Notes under the pieces: model-generated
Databases searched by the model: none
The model's input: the letters and a program-made list of their open reading frames with translations, nothing else
What the model was told of the DNA's origin: nothing
Program-made: the position numbers and the translations under genes
Shown here: positions 61,401 to 63,243 of the stretch, one piece after another
Layout of the letters: every line of letters begins with the position of its first letter
How positions within the stretch are numbered: position 1 is the first letter of the stretch
DNA from: Carposina sasakii
Lineage: Eukaryota > Arthropoda > Insecta > Lepidoptera > Carposinidae
Reading direction: 5' to 3'
Length of the DNA stretch: 64,000 nucleotides
Assembly: GCA_014607495.2 (NCBI GenBank)
Contig: CP053175.1
Location: 3,100,001 to 3,164,000, forward strand

Positions 61401-61622
61401 GGATCTTCTTTGAGATCCTGCAGTTCAAACTACCTTAGATTGTGGGAACTCCCGAGTATCATGTGTTTTTATTAATTATGTTATATCAAATATTATCGTT
61501 TATCATCAGACAAACCATCATCAGTAAAGGCCTGCGAGATCACCAACGTCACCTACGACTCCATCACCCTGAACTGTACTCCTGGGCATGATGGAGGCAT
61601 CAGACAGTCCTTCTTACTACAG
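12060..61622 (+). CDS. Sidestep-family Ig/FN3 cell-surface receptor, partial gene (14 exons seen)
   Basis: Fourteen GT-AG-bounded exons join without a stop into about 540 residues. Visible-residue numbering counts from the first full codon of exon a. Ig1 is about 1-110 (C17, W33, C91), Ig2 112-208 (C144, W157, C188), Ig3 209-307 (C233, W246, C286), Ig4 308-402 (C335, C383), Ig5 403-502 (C427, W441, C482), and an FN3 begins at 503. Ten N-glycosylation sequons (N106, N141, N202, N243, N265, N365, N444, N472, N515, N524) fit an extracellular protein. Known of the family: Side proteins have five Ig domains, one FN3, a transmembrane helix and a cytoplasmic tail, and bind Beat proteins to guide axons and match synapses. 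The signal-peptide exon is missing 5' and the FN3 remainder, membrane helix and tail are missing 3'. Which Side paralogue it is cannot be decided here; a nephrin/SYG-2-like label is a less good alternative. Confidence 0.87.
12303..12685 (+). mobile_element. TIR-A MITE copy 2
   Basis: Full-length copy with both ends. It lies directly behind a Helitron end (12233-12292) in intron a-b. An interior A-rich run separates the left two thirds from the CATAAACTTA right part. Confidence 0.8.
13195..13585 (+). mobile_element. TIR-A MITE copy 3 with a 29-base A run
   Basis: Full copy inserted into a REP of the 8436 type (13143-13194 and 13586-13700, minus), which it splits cleanly. The internal A run (13465-13493) is the longest homopolymer in the window. 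It is internal, not terminal, so it is not a retroposon tail. Confidence 0.78.
13904..14163. mobile_element. PIF/Harbinger-like MITE with TTA duplication
   Basis: Ends GGCCGCACTACGG and CCGTAGTGCGGCC are perfect inverted repeats, with further AACCGC-type matches inside. TTA stands on both sides (13901-13903 and 14164-14166), typical of Harbinger-type insertion. 260 bp, no coding. Confidence 0.82.
14319..14464. mobile_element. Short TIR element, 146 bp
   Basis: GGTCGATTCCGGCAGTCACA and its near-exact inverse TGTGACTGCTGGAATCGACC form the ends; the arms continue as TAAACCTAA-type repeats. A diverged, interrupted copy begins at 44711. Confidence 0.78.
16393..16662 (+). mobile_element. SINE-D with intact 12-bp target duplication
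   Basis: tRNA-derived SINE. Its head has a box-A-like TAGACTAGGGGTTAAGACG and a box-B-like GGGTTCGATCAC; the body has CTTAGCTATACCCGAGCATG; it ends in (GAT)n. CTAAATAACCTT occurs exactly at 16381-16392 and 16663-16674, so the integration is precise and fairly recent. It is non-coding and relies on LINE enzymes (family knowledge). Confidence 0.88.
17619..17891. mobile_element. piggyBac-like MITE with TTAA duplication
   Basis: TTAA (17619-17622) then CCCTTAAATGGAC, and GTCCATTTAAGGG then TTAA (17888-17891). TTAA target and a CCCTT terminus are piggyBac hallmarks. The element proper is 265 bp and AT-rich with no frame. Confidence 0.8.
17900..18058. repeat. Interlocked inverted repeats (A-B-A'-B')
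   Basis: A (17900-17929, GTACCTCTGAGTT...GGAACTGT) is inverted at A' (17988-18015). B (17941-17976, CAGACCGGATGCGTATGC...) is inverted at B' (18023-18058). Because B lies inside the A loop and B' outside it, the two stems cannot both form without a pseudoknot. Origin unknown. Confidence 0.8.
18062..18223 (-). mobile_element. TIR-A MITE, truncated copy
   Basis: Only the left-end half survives, from GCAGAAAAACGCAGTC to AAAATCACCCTGTAT read on the plus strand. It directly abuts the interlocked inverted repeat at 17900-18058. Confidence 0.7.
18686..18862 (-). mobile_element. Short Helitron, complete (177 bp)
   Basis: On the minus strand it starts TCACACTAATATTATAAAGG and ends CAACAGCTAG. The 5' neighbour base is A and the 3' neighbour is T, so it sits at an A/T dinucleotide with no target duplication, the Helitron rule. 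A GC-rich hairpin (CACGTGGAC...GTCGCGGG) lies just before the CTAG end. No Rep/helicase coding; non-autonomous. Confidence 0.85.
19172..19518 (+). mobile_element. Helitron, 347 bp
   Basis: Starts TCTTCTATACATATAATA and ends TCCACTAG after the hairpin CGCGGACGAAGTAG. It contains an oligo-T stretch and a duplicated TTTTTATCCCGG segment. The 3' flanking base is C rather than T, so that border is less certain. Confidence 0.75.
19880..20007 (+). mobile_element. Helitron, short form
   Basis: Begins near ACGCGAAAGTTTGTGAG, has ATGGATGGATGG and ends GGGCGTCCACTAG followed by T. The hairpin CGCGGACGAAGTCGCG is intact. Confidence 0.75.
20261..20374 (+). CDS. Sidestep-like exon b: middle of Ig1
   Basis: The acceptor is TTGTCCGCAG and the donor is GTACAT. 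It enters and leaves in phase 2, completing a serine with exon a. The product contains [15 protein letters not shown], the Side-family signature after the C' strand of Ig1, then PAVLVITKL, a hydrophobic E strand. Splitting the V-type domain into three exons puts the D and E strands alone on this one. Confidence 0.9.
20375..21095. other. Intron b-c (0.7 kb)
   Basis: It contains a SINE-D head fragment (about 20430-20500, with the tTTAAGACGTGTGCCTTTC promoter-like stretch) and a diverged PAL-B copy (about 20811-21040) reaching to within 60 bases of the exon c acceptor. Confidence 0.65.
21096..21181 (+). CDS. Sidestep-like exon c: end of Ig1
   Basis: The acceptor is TTTTTCAG and the donor is GTAAGT. 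The exon encodes [13 protein letters not shown] with the F-strand cysteine (C91) in the usual D-x-G-x-Y-x-C setting, then RLNLTVL, the G strand with a sequon at N106. It leaves in phase 1, which marks the Ig1/Ig2 boundary. Confidence 0.92.
21340..21548 (-). mobile_element. SINE-F inverted copy
   Basis: Read on plus: GTCTTGTGTCGTGGGTAC, TGACTCGGAAACAAAC, then CACGGGATTCGAACCC (box B) and a tRNA-like head toward 21548. A short palindromic MITE begins 3 bases after it. Confidence 0.78.
21551..21638. mobile_element. Palindromic mini-element, 88 bp
   Basis: TACAGTCATGAGCA and TGCTCATGACTGTA are perfect inverse ends, with partial pairing inside (TATACATTTT / TGTATACATC). The outer TA could be the target duplication. 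Confidence 0.72.
22374..22731 (-). mobile_element. SINE-D2 with 11-bp target duplication
   Basis: Longer relative of SINE-D. In reverse it begins at a tRNA-like GGTGATAGCTCAGTGG, carries TACGCCTCCCGC and the block GAGATATTATAGTGCACAAG, and ends in (ATC)n, seen here as GATGATGATGATGATC. ACGCTCGGTAT flanks it at 22363-22373 and 22732-22742. The joined flanks restore an older repeat also present near 15.55 kb. Confidence 0.82.
22757..23995 (-). mobile_element. 5'-truncated LINE with reverse-transcriptase remnant
   Basis: The minus-strand insertion consists of the 3' third of a non-LTR retrotransposon: the end of the RT ORF (to 23106), then about 350 bases of A-rich 3' UTR ending in an ATAAATAAA-like tail at 22757. 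The truncation point near 23990 returns to the older repeat also seen at 15.59 kb (CAACTTGTATG...). Confidence 0.82.
23106..23990 (-). pseudogene. Reverse transcriptase C-terminal fragment of a Jockey-like LINE
   Basis: The uninterrupted minus frame contains the catalytic F-A-D-D box (bases 23937-23948, [14 protein letters not shown]), then [36 protein letters not shown], the thumb region and [13 protein letters not shown], ending in a TGA at 23106. Known role: RT that copies its own RNA onto nicked chromosomal DNA. The endonuclease, ORF1 and RT fingers/palm start are absent, so it cannot act alone. The frame is intact for about 290 codons, so the insertion is not very old. It is not a host gene. 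Confidence 0.88.
24735..25205 (+). mobile_element. SINE-F interrupted by a MITE
   Basis: Head CCATAGGTCCTGGGTTCG, body CAAGTCATGGATG and ACGACACAAGACC. The copy breaks at CCTTA and resumes after 261 bases at TTAGGGATCTTAG, which restores the uninterrupted SINE-F sequence of 47.2 kb exactly. Confidence 0.83.
24894..25154. mobile_element. PIF/Harbinger-like MITE inside SINE-F
   Basis: Ends GGCGCGGGCCAAACAGAAGA and, reversed, AGCGCGGGCCAGACAGAAGA extend over about 40 bases with few mismatches. TTA is duplicated at 24891-24893 and 25155-25157, exactly where the SINE is broken. The GC-rich arms enclose an AT-rich loop. Confidence 0.86.
25369..25482 (+). CDS. Sidestep-like exon d: first part of Ig2
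   Basis: The acceptor is TTCTCTAG and the donor is GTATGT. It opens with (I)[15 protein letters not shown], the linker and A strand typical of Side Ig2, followed by [13 protein letters not shown] with the B-strand cysteine C144 and a sequon at N141. Phase 1 on both sides. The exon ends in GG, continued by RPVARVSWW on exon e, the common Ig hinge before the C strand. Confidence 0.92.
26271..26646 (-). mobile_element. TIR-A MITE copy in intron d-e
   Basis: Inverted full-length copy, bounded by TACAGGGTATTTTTT and CACCCTGTATA. It follows a REP-C fragment, as copy 1 does. Confidence 0.78.
26858..27060 (+). mobile_element. SINE-E copy, head missing
   Basis: Begins at CGTACGAAGCAATGC and runs through CTGCCCAGCGTGGTGAC to GCAAAAGGCTGACG. 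It is more diverged than the copy at 27951. Confidence 0.7.
27951..28169 (+). mobile_element. SINE-E copy
   Basis: Starts GCGTGGTGCCGGCAGAG and ends GCAATAGGCTGAAGAAGAA. A shortened CCCCTGTGG section marks an internal deletion. No duplication found. Confidence 0.78.
28255..29326. mobile_element. 1.07-kb non-autonomous DNA transposon, complete
   Basis: Ends CAGCCCGGCTAGCACGGCC and, reversed, CAGCCGGGCTAGCACGACC form a TIR of about 20 bases. Beneath lie many TATCGATA-type motifs on both sides. The only frames are trivial. A GC-rich internal part (28930-29000) is not shared with the second copy. I see no target duplication, so the superfamily is open. Confidence 0.75.
29786..30065 (+). mobile_element. 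SINE-D copy in intron d-e
   Basis: The head reads AATGGTTAAGACGTGCGCC and ATTCGATCCC, followed by GAGGAAGGCTGTCGTCAGGC, GGCCGTAAAACAAAC and AAACCATATTGTGAGG. The tail is a degraded GAATGATG. No clear target duplication. Confidence 0.75.
30838..31093 (-). mobile_element. TIR-A MITE, copy lacking its right end
   Basis: It begins inside the element at GAAATTTATAG and stops at GACCAAAAATCA without the terminal CCTGTA. The CATCCTGTA end and CATAAACTTA region are missing. It follows a REP-C fragment. Confidence 0.7.
32299..32507 (+). repeat. REP-C copy just before exon e
   Basis: It carries the complete left part (GCGGGGCTTCACTAGAATAC) and the CATTTCGGAAACACAG end, with some internal loss. It stops about 60 bases before the exon e acceptor. 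Confidence 0.7.
32567..32688 (+). CDS. Sidestep-like exon e: core of Ig2
   Basis: The acceptor is TATTCCAG and the donor is GTGACT. It encodes [15 protein letters not shown] (C-strand W157), a short C'-E region, [13 protein letters not shown] and the F-strand cysteine C188. It leaves in phase 0. The C'-D region looks short compared with other Side Ig2 domains as I recall them; an unseen small exon is possible, though the frame does not require one. Confidence 0.9.
32689..35317. other. Intron e-f (2.6 kb)
   Basis: It holds a 483-bp TIR element with a foreign insert (33728-34210) and short REP-C pieces near 32890-32960 and 34236-34272. The remainder, including 32970-33720 and 34280-35310, is AT-rich with no feature I can name. 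Confidence 0.6.
33728..34210. mobile_element. TIR element with a foreign insert
   Basis: Ends GTGCGTCCACACCGCAGTAA and, reversed, GTGCATCCACACTGCAGTTA continue to ACTTTTTGT. An (AATAG)n run at 33915-33942 followed by A-rich sequence to about 34040 looks like a retroposed insert within it. Confidence 0.72.
35318..35375 (+). CDS. Sidestep-like exon f: G strand of Ig2
   Basis: This 58-base micro-exon follows TTGTTTCAG and ends at GTAAGT. It encodes [19 protein letters not shown], the F-G hairpin and G strand, with a sequon at N202. It is phase 0 in and phase 1 out. It sits in front of the 15.4-kb intron, the longest in the window. Its correctness rests on frame, splice signals and the Side-like ending SIDVN. 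Confidence 0.86.
35517..35704. mobile_element. TIR element, 188 bp
   Basis: CCCCCCTATTACCC...GCAAAGCGATAGCGAAAATT inverts to AATTTTCGCTATCGCTTTGC...GTAATCAGGGGGG. A copy in the opposite order is at 51965-52100, and decayed pieces lie near 9340, 48280 and 52430. Confidence 0.78.
37486..37738 (+). pseudogene. RTE-type LINE C-terminal fragment
   Basis: [20 protein letters not shown] is the signature C-terminal segment of RTE-clade LINEs. A frameshift after PRDGRT leaves the later half (GRPMSSSG) out of frame with the canonical EAYVQQWTS ending, which the DNA TATGTCCAGCAGTGGACTTC still encodes in another frame. The tail is (GAT)n-like. Confidence 0.82.
37766..37912 (+). mobile_element. Helitron, diverged
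   Basis: AGCGCTAATCTCAGGAAC in the body and CGCGGACGAAGTCGTGG hairpin, ending CAACAACTAG followed by T. It follows an RTE-type LINE tail. Confidence 0.72.
38443..38535. mobile_element. Mini-MITE, 93 bp, TTA duplication
   Basis: GGGCCGATTTT and AAAATCGGCCC are exact inverse ends; TTA precedes and follows. Length and ends suggest a deletion derivative of a Harbinger-type element. Confidence 0.74.
39160..39492 (+). mobile_element. TIR-A MITE with degraded left end
   Basis: The first 40 or so bases are unrecognisable, but from the CATACCTGGGAAGTGTCTGG block to CATCCTGTA it follows the family. Confidence 0.72.
40177..40562 (-). mobile_element. TIR-A MITE copy, 0.7 kb from an inverted partner
   Basis: Full-length inverted copy. 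Together with the plus-strand copy at 39160-39492 it forms a large inverted repeat with a 0.7-kb loop inside the 15.4-kb intron. Confidence 0.78.
41047..41300 (+). repeat. Interspersed repeat, fullest copy (41-kb repeat)
   Basis: CACGCCTTTATCCCTTACGG, CACATGGTGCCACTTCTTAC, TTGTCCCTCTACTGACTTGT and CTCCCAGAGCAGCATAGAA follow in order. Five other partial copies exist in both orientations (3289, 31988, 50430, 62427, and a doubtful one near 2600). Class unknown. Confidence 0.65.
43302..43638 (+). pseudogene. tRNA-like repeat split by SINE-E
   Basis: ACCCGGTAGCTCAGTTGGTG is at 43301-43320 and the rest resumes at 43575 with the duplicated target, giving a perfect T arm GTGGGTTCAAGTCCCAC and the 3' strand TCGGGTGA. 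The anticodon-arm segment again does not pair. Confidence 0.65.
43321..43574 (+). mobile_element. SINE-E inserted into a tRNA-like repeat
   Basis: It starts CCGGCAGAGTAGAG, carries CGTGGGTATCGTACGAGGCG and CTGCCCAGCGTGG, and ends CAATAGGCTGAAGGAG(AAG)n. AGCTCAGTTGGTG is duplicated at 43308-43320 and 43574-43586. That places the insertion within the D arm of the tRNA-like sequence. The part from GTGGCGTGCCC onward resembles the 3' end of RTE LINEs, a usual way for a SINE to borrow LINE enzymes. Confidence 0.87.
44827..45107. mobile_element. MITE with 56-base TIRs
   Basis: GTATGATGAATTTGGTGAGA at 44827 is mirrored at 45107. The arms (44827-44882, 45052-45107) differ at only two or three positions by eye. 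Total 281 bp. It lies just behind a half-copy of the 14319 element that it may have interrupted. Confidence 0.83.
45464..45528. repeat. (TCTAC)n / (TCTAT)n microsatellite
   Basis: An imperfect pentanucleotide array of roughly a dozen units, TCTATTC at the edges and TCTAC in the core. Confidence 0.85.
47033..47275 (+). mobile_element. SINE-F (tRNA-derived), best copy
   Basis: The head has GGCCGACTGGTCTAGT as box-A-like and GGGTTCGAATCCCGGTAGG as box-B-like. The body reads CGAGTCATGGATG and GTACCCACGACACAAGACC and ends with GGGACTAGGTTAATGTG. Another headless copy lies directly before it (about 46845-46990). Confidence 0.8.
47820..48142 (-). mobile_element. Helitron, 323 bp
   Basis: On the minus strand it starts TCTATTACATATAATAAAA and ends GTCCACTAA followed by T; CTAA still fits the Helitron CTRR rule. 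The hairpin is CGCGGACGAAGTCGCG. Confidence 0.78.
48837..49213 (+). mobile_element. TIR-A MITE copy in intron f-g
   Basis: Full-length copy from TACAGGGTGATTTTTGG to ACACCCTGTA. Here both ends read CAGGGTG, the best-matched TIR pair in the window. Confidence 0.8.
50540..50756 (-). mobile_element. SINE-D copy 40 bases before exon g
   Basis: Inverted copy; its tRNA-like head (read in reverse as CTTAACCACTGGGCTATCAC) faces exon g. The internal Pol III promoter would therefore drive transcription away from the exon, into the intron. Confidence 0.77.
50797..50948 (+). CDS. Sidestep-like exon g: first half of Ig3
   Basis: The acceptor is TTGTCCACAG and the donor is GTAAGA. It encodes (L)[10 protein letters not shown], then [20 protein letters not shown] and SWWKGG, so C233 and W246 are both present. 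The G-A-R-P-K-P before the tryptophan is a strong Ig I-set pattern. A SINE-D copy ends about 40 bases before the exon, leaving a short stretch of original intron with the acceptor. Confidence 0.93.
51047..51424 (-). mobile_element. TIR-A MITE copy 100 bases after exon g
   Basis: Inverted copy starting 99 bases downstream of the exon g donor. Its far end has decayed to CATTCCGTA. Confidence 0.76.
51965..52100. mobile_element. Copy of the 35.5-kb TIR element
   Basis: From TTGTACAATATTCACC to GCTAGTTAGGTAATAAGGGG it matches the 35.6-35.7 kb right arm and centre. The left arm is lost. Confidence 0.7.
52836..52985 (+). mobile_element. SINE-D2 head fragment
   Basis: TAATAGCCCAGTGGTTAAG and GTTCGATTCC form the box A and B like parts. 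The copy stops after GCACGTAAAACTGTCGGTCC, where unrelated sequence takes over. Confidence 0.72.
54042..54345 (-). pseudogene. LINE RT C-terminal fragment
   Basis: Minus frame of about 93 codons: [40 protein letters not shown], then a stop. This R-T-A-x-L-W-N-S-L-P...F-K-x-R-V-N-R-x-L-L-G motif ends many CR1/Jockey-clade LINE ORFs. Only the tail is present. Confidence 0.82.
54476..54620 (+). CDS. Sidestep-like exon h: second half of Ig3
   Basis: The acceptor is TTTCACCAG and the donor is GTGAGT. It enters in phase 0. It encodes [19 protein letters not shown], an E strand and E-F turn, then [15 protein letters not shown] with C286, then DGWKMEIQ as G strand. In Side proteins this domain has the same S-x-L-T-F-x-P then L-x-C-R-A pattern. 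It leaves in phase 1. Confidence 0.93.
54817..54890 (-). pseudogene. tRNA-like repeat
   Basis: Minus strand: GTCCCGGTAGCTCAGTTGG, intact D arm (GCTC/GAGC), CATCACGGAATGCGAGA in place of an anticodon stem-loop, and T arm TGGGTTCGAGTCCCA. The downstream ATCATTTCTTAAAACATATT is shared with the 43.3-kb copy, so tail and head move together. Confidence 0.62.
55165..55264 (-). repeat. RTE-type LINE 3' end scrap
   Basis: Reverse of GGATGCAGGCTGCTTCCGAC and the CCAGCAGTGGACTTC-type ending, preceded by ATCATCATC. It matches the end of the 37.5-kb fragment. Confidence 0.7.
55304..55434 (+). CDS. Sidestep-like exon i: first half of Ig4
   Basis: The acceptor is TCTTTACAG and the donor is GTAAGA. It encodes [20 protein letters not shown], then [19 protein letters not shown] with C335. 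The C strand has phenylalanine where most Ig domains have the core tryptophan (W-x to VFF). N-P-W-H in the B-C region recalls the R-A-N-P motif of Side Ig4. Phase 1 in, phase 0 out. Confidence 0.91.
55435..55829. other. Intron i-j (0.4 kb)
   Basis: This is the shortest intron in the window. 55690-55796 is a diverged copy of the hairpin element also seen at 62108-62213, recognisable by ACCCACTTTTCACCAG and GAGCCTACCGCAGC. It ends about 34 bases before exon j. Confidence 0.6.
55830..55983 (+). CDS. Sidestep-like exon j: second half of Ig4
   Basis: The acceptor is CTTTCCCCAG and the donor is GTGAGT. It encodes [20 protein letters not shown], then [20 protein letters not shown] with C383 and ends [16 protein letters not shown] is a hallmark of the fourth Ig in Side-type receptors. 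The reading frame stays open into both introns, so splice signals set the limits. A diverged hairpin repeat ends about 34 bases before the acceptor. Confidence 0.93.
56216..56330 (-). repeat. LINE 3' end scrap
   Basis: The minus strand encodes a remnant of [12 protein letters not shown], the last residues of a CR1-like ORF, then a short 3' UTR with an oligo-A end (plus-strand TTTTTTTTTACA). A second copy is at 59850-59965. Confidence 0.65.
56738..57120 (+). mobile_element. TIR-A MITE abutting the exon k acceptor
   Basis: Copy with both ends (TACAGAATGATTATTGG and CATCCTGTA). It stops 21 bases short of exon k, leaving only TATGTATATCGTTTTTGACAG as host sequence before the exon. Confidence 0.8.
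57142..57236 (+). CDS. Sidestep-like exon k: first part of Ig5
   Basis: The acceptor is CGTTTTTGACAG and the donor is GTGAGC. Two bases complete a tyrosine, then [20 protein letters not shown] and [11 protein letters not shown] (C427). A TIR-A transposon ends at 57120, only 21 bases before the first exon base, so the branch point may lie inside the transposon. The frame and the conserved E-C-x-V-x-A-N-P pattern make the exon secure. Confidence 0.91.
57487..57750. mobile_element. PAL-B palindromic fold-back element, full copy
   Basis: The two halves (about 57487-57612 and 57620-57750) are near-perfect inverted copies, both starting TACAGGGTGTAACAAAAAGG. They differ at only about ten positions by eye over some 125 bases. 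Flanking TA fits a TA duplication. A transcript of the intron would fold into a long hairpin. Confidence 0.85.
58250..58352 (-). mobile_element. SINE-E 3' fragment
   Basis: In plus orientation it reads AGTCCACTGCTGGATGTAGG and later GAGCAGGCGGGTTGGTG, the inverted last hundred bases of SINE-E. A PAL-B element starts 20 bases further on. Confidence 0.7.
58373..58636. mobile_element. PAL-B palindromic element, second full copy
   Basis: Same end-to-end palindrome as the copy 0.6 kb upstream, from TACAGGGTGTAACAG to TTACATCCTGTA. It is followed without a gap by part of a third copy. Confidence 0.83.
58637..58768. mobile_element. PAL-B partial copy
   Basis: Contains the loop-side TTTTTCCAGATAGCATG segment and the right arm ending TTTTGTTACAGTATGTA. 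The left arm is missing, probably replaced by the neighbouring full copy. Confidence 0.65.
58858..59380. mobile_element. TIR element carrying SINE-D2
   Basis: Left arm AAAAAGATAACGTTGTTTTT...AATACCTCGTATTCTTTG and right arm CAAAGAATACGAGGTATT...AACGTTGTCTTTTT are inverse to each other over about 60 bases. The right end continues ACACCCTGTA, so the terminus again fits TACAGGGTGT. A SINE-D2 piece fills part of the centre. Confidence 0.75.
59047..59203 (+). mobile_element. SINE-D2 3' part inside a TIR element
   Basis: From CGTTGGTCCTGCGCC to the (ATC)n tail ATCATCATCATCAT, including GGCCGAAATACGATCGG. It lies between the arms of the 58858-59380 element. Confidence 0.75.
59430..59520 (+). CDS. 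Sidestep-like exon l: middle of Ig5
   Basis: The acceptor is TTCTTTCTAG and the donor is GTAAGT. It enters in phase 0 and leaves in phase 1. It encodes [19 protein letters not shown] with the C-strand tryptophan W441 and a sequon at N444, then a Ser/Thr-rich strand. Ig5 is therefore cut into three exons, as Ig1 and Ig2 are. Confidence 0.9.
59600..59770 (-). mobile_element. SINE-D copy, decayed
   Basis: Recognised by GGGGTCGTCACAATATGG, GGCGTTTGTTTTACGGCC and AAGGCGCACGTCTTAACCAT. The central third and the tRNA-like 5' end are damaged. Confidence 0.68.
59850..59965 (-). repeat. LINE 3' end scrap, second copy
   Basis: Shares TAGCTAGGCAAACATTTGAC and ACATGTTTGCCTAGAAAGTG with the 56.2-kb copy but has nine extra bases (AGCAAGATG) in the middle. 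Confidence 0.65.
60112..60365 (-). mobile_element. SINE-D2 copy lacking its head
   Basis: From ATTTCGGCCAAGGTGACC to CATGACATAAATTCATT in D2 order. The tRNA-like head is absent, so this is a 5'-truncated copy. Confidence 0.72.
60449..60562 (+). CDS. Sidestep-like exon m: end of Ig5
   Basis: The acceptor is TTTATAACAG and the donor is GTAAGT. It encodes [20 protein letters not shown], then [17 protein letters not shown]. The D-Y-G-x-x-x-C-x-A-x-N-x-V-G motif is the F strand and F-G turn of the last Ig in Side proteins, and K-P-C-x-F-x-V-x-P-A is its typical end. C482 pairs with C427. Phase 1 on both sides. Confidence 0.93.
60563..61509. other. Intron m-n (0.9 kb)
   Basis: It contains REP-C pieces (60630-60715 and 61249-61455), the unclassified M-type repeat (60745-60860) and a C-rich run at 61185-61200. 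60865-61180 has moderate GC content and nothing I can identify. Confidence 0.6.
61249..61455 (+). repeat. REP-C copy before exon n
   Basis: A diverged copy with GGGTTTCTCTAGAATACATC, the GTCGACTAACGAACTC block and a degraded end near TTGTGGGAACTC. It ends about 55 bases before exon n. Confidence 0.65.
61510..61622 (+). CDS. Sidestep-like exon n: first part of the fibronectin type III domain
   Basis: The acceptor is TATCATCAG and the donor is GTAAGA. It encodes [20 protein letters not shown] and [19 protein letters not shown]-x-x-V-x-x-C then S-I-T-L-N-C-x-P-G-x-D-G-G-x-x-Q is the membrane-proximal FN3 of Side-type receptors. It ends in phase 0 in the middle of the domain, so at least one further FN3 exon must lie beyond 61622. 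I saw none before 64000. Confidence 0.92.
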
Positions 61623-61794
61623 GTAAGAGCATCGAAATATAATCTATAGAACAAATAGTGCCAATTTGACGCACATTTATTGGTGCCACCGTGTCACCAA
61701 ACGCATCTCTGTCGTCTAAATATGTCACTTGAAATATTAATTTCACAAAGATTTTGCTAATTCATAAAATCATTACACCTCTCAACATCATTAA

Positions 61795-62105
61795 CACAGG
61801 GTGATTTTTGGTCGTCAACGTTCCCGAAAAATTCGGAATCTCCTCATCATCACGATCATATTTCTCCATGGAAGCATACCTGGGAAGTGTCTGGTTCCCA
61901 AGATATTATGGTCCTAAGTTGAGTAAATAGACTGCGTTTTTCTGCATAAATGCACATAGACGTGCTTGATTTTTTCACGACAAATAATTAATATCTGTCT
62001 ATAAAAAACCAACATAAACACTAGACACTATAAATTTCACCCGATCAAGTAATAAAAATAAAAAAAACTAGCATTTTTTTGGCATAAACTTACTTTATTT
62101 GATGT
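61795..62105 (+). mobile_element. TIR-A MITE cut short by another element
   Basis: The copy follows the family up to TTACTTTATTTGATGTA and then passes directly into the hairpin element at 62108, so the last 60 or so bases are gone. Confidence 0.72.
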
Positions 62106-62107
62106 AA

Positions 62108-62213
62108 AAGCTGCGGTAGGCTCATTATCCCCCAAAGAAGTTGGGCAGAAGTGGGAAAATTATACACTCACTTTTCAAACGTGCTAAAGGTGTGCCTACC
62201 GCCGCTCCTCGGG
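62108..62213. mobile_element. Hairpin element, 106 bp
   Basis: AGCTGCGGTAGGCTCA and TGTGCCTACCGCCGCT are inverse ends. Relatives or pieces are at 31485, 41733, 55690 and 57885 (all with GCGGTAGGCTCAC or its inverse). Confidence 0.7.
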
Positions 62214-62715
62214 CACAAATACAACAATCTAGCGACCGGTAACGAATTCAATAGGAAATGTATACAGGGCGTTTGAGGCGGAAAACACTGGTGCAGTTCG
62301 TTTAATTAGGCCTTAGGACCAAATTTTTGATACATAATCTTCAGACCATTGATATAAATCACACATGATTCTGAGTTTCAAAACAACTAGTCACCCACAC
62401 CCTGTATATCTACATATAATACATATAATCACGCCTTTATCCCTAACGCGGTAGGCAGAGCACCAAAGGCCGATAGAACCACATGGTACCACTTCTGACA
62501 AATTTTGACTCTGTGTATCTGTCGATGAATAAAAGGCTAGATAGATCCGTGCAAGATAAAAATAACATTGTAACATAGTGATTTATCATCGCAATTCATC
62601 ACATACTGTCACAAGTTTTTAGATATTCTTTGCAAGTTGTAATATAAGTTTTTCCCTTTCCTCAATATAATTAGTTTTATTAATACTAGGATTAAATTTA
62701 ATATGATATCTTTAT

Positions 62716-63243
62716 CATATATCGCGTGGTGCCGGCAGAGTAGAGTTTGTACCACCCCATACCTGCCCGTGGGTATCGTACGAGGCGATTAAGGGTTTCC
62801 GGGAGGTGGCGCAGACCGTGCTGATATACCAAAAATCATTACTGCGAGTGCCTGAAGCCTGCCCAGCGTGGTGACTATGGGCAAAAACCCCTCAATGGCT
62901 CAATTTACACCGCCGCGGAATGGAACGGAAGCGAATTTTTCCAACGAAATTGTATATTGCATAATGAACTTTATATCATCAGCGTCAATTTCAAATTCCG
63001 TTACGTCAAATCATCGGAGAGTTCTCGTGAATGCGCGAGGATTCCGCGGAAGACGCGCGACTTTTTTTTAGGCTCGTAGTTAGTTTGTTTGTTATACACT
63101 TGACATAAAGTTCATTATGCGATGTGCAAAAACTTCCATTCCGTTCCATTCCGCGGCGGTGTAAATTGAGCCTATGGCAGTAGCCTTGTGGCGTGCCCTG
63201 GGGGAGGCCTACGTCCAGCAGTGGACTATAATAGGCTGAAGAA
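62716..63243 (+). mobile_element. SINE-E with 11-bp target duplication, split by a MITE
   Basis: GATATCTTTAT flanks it at 62705-62715 and 63244-63254. The element runs from CGCGTGGTGCCGGCAG to GGCTGAAGAA and is interrupted at its CATGGCAG position by a 276-bp MITE (62897-63172). Confidence 0.87.
62897..63172. mobile_element. MITE with 34-base perfect TIRs inside SINE-E
   Basis: Ends GGCTCAATTTACACCGCCGC and its exact inverse pair for 34 bases, and a subterminal TTGCATAATGAACTTTA repeats inverted as TAAAGTTCATTATGCGA. 276 bp. The target duplication is unclear (AT/TA flanks). The perfect arms suggest recent movement. Confidence 0.86.
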
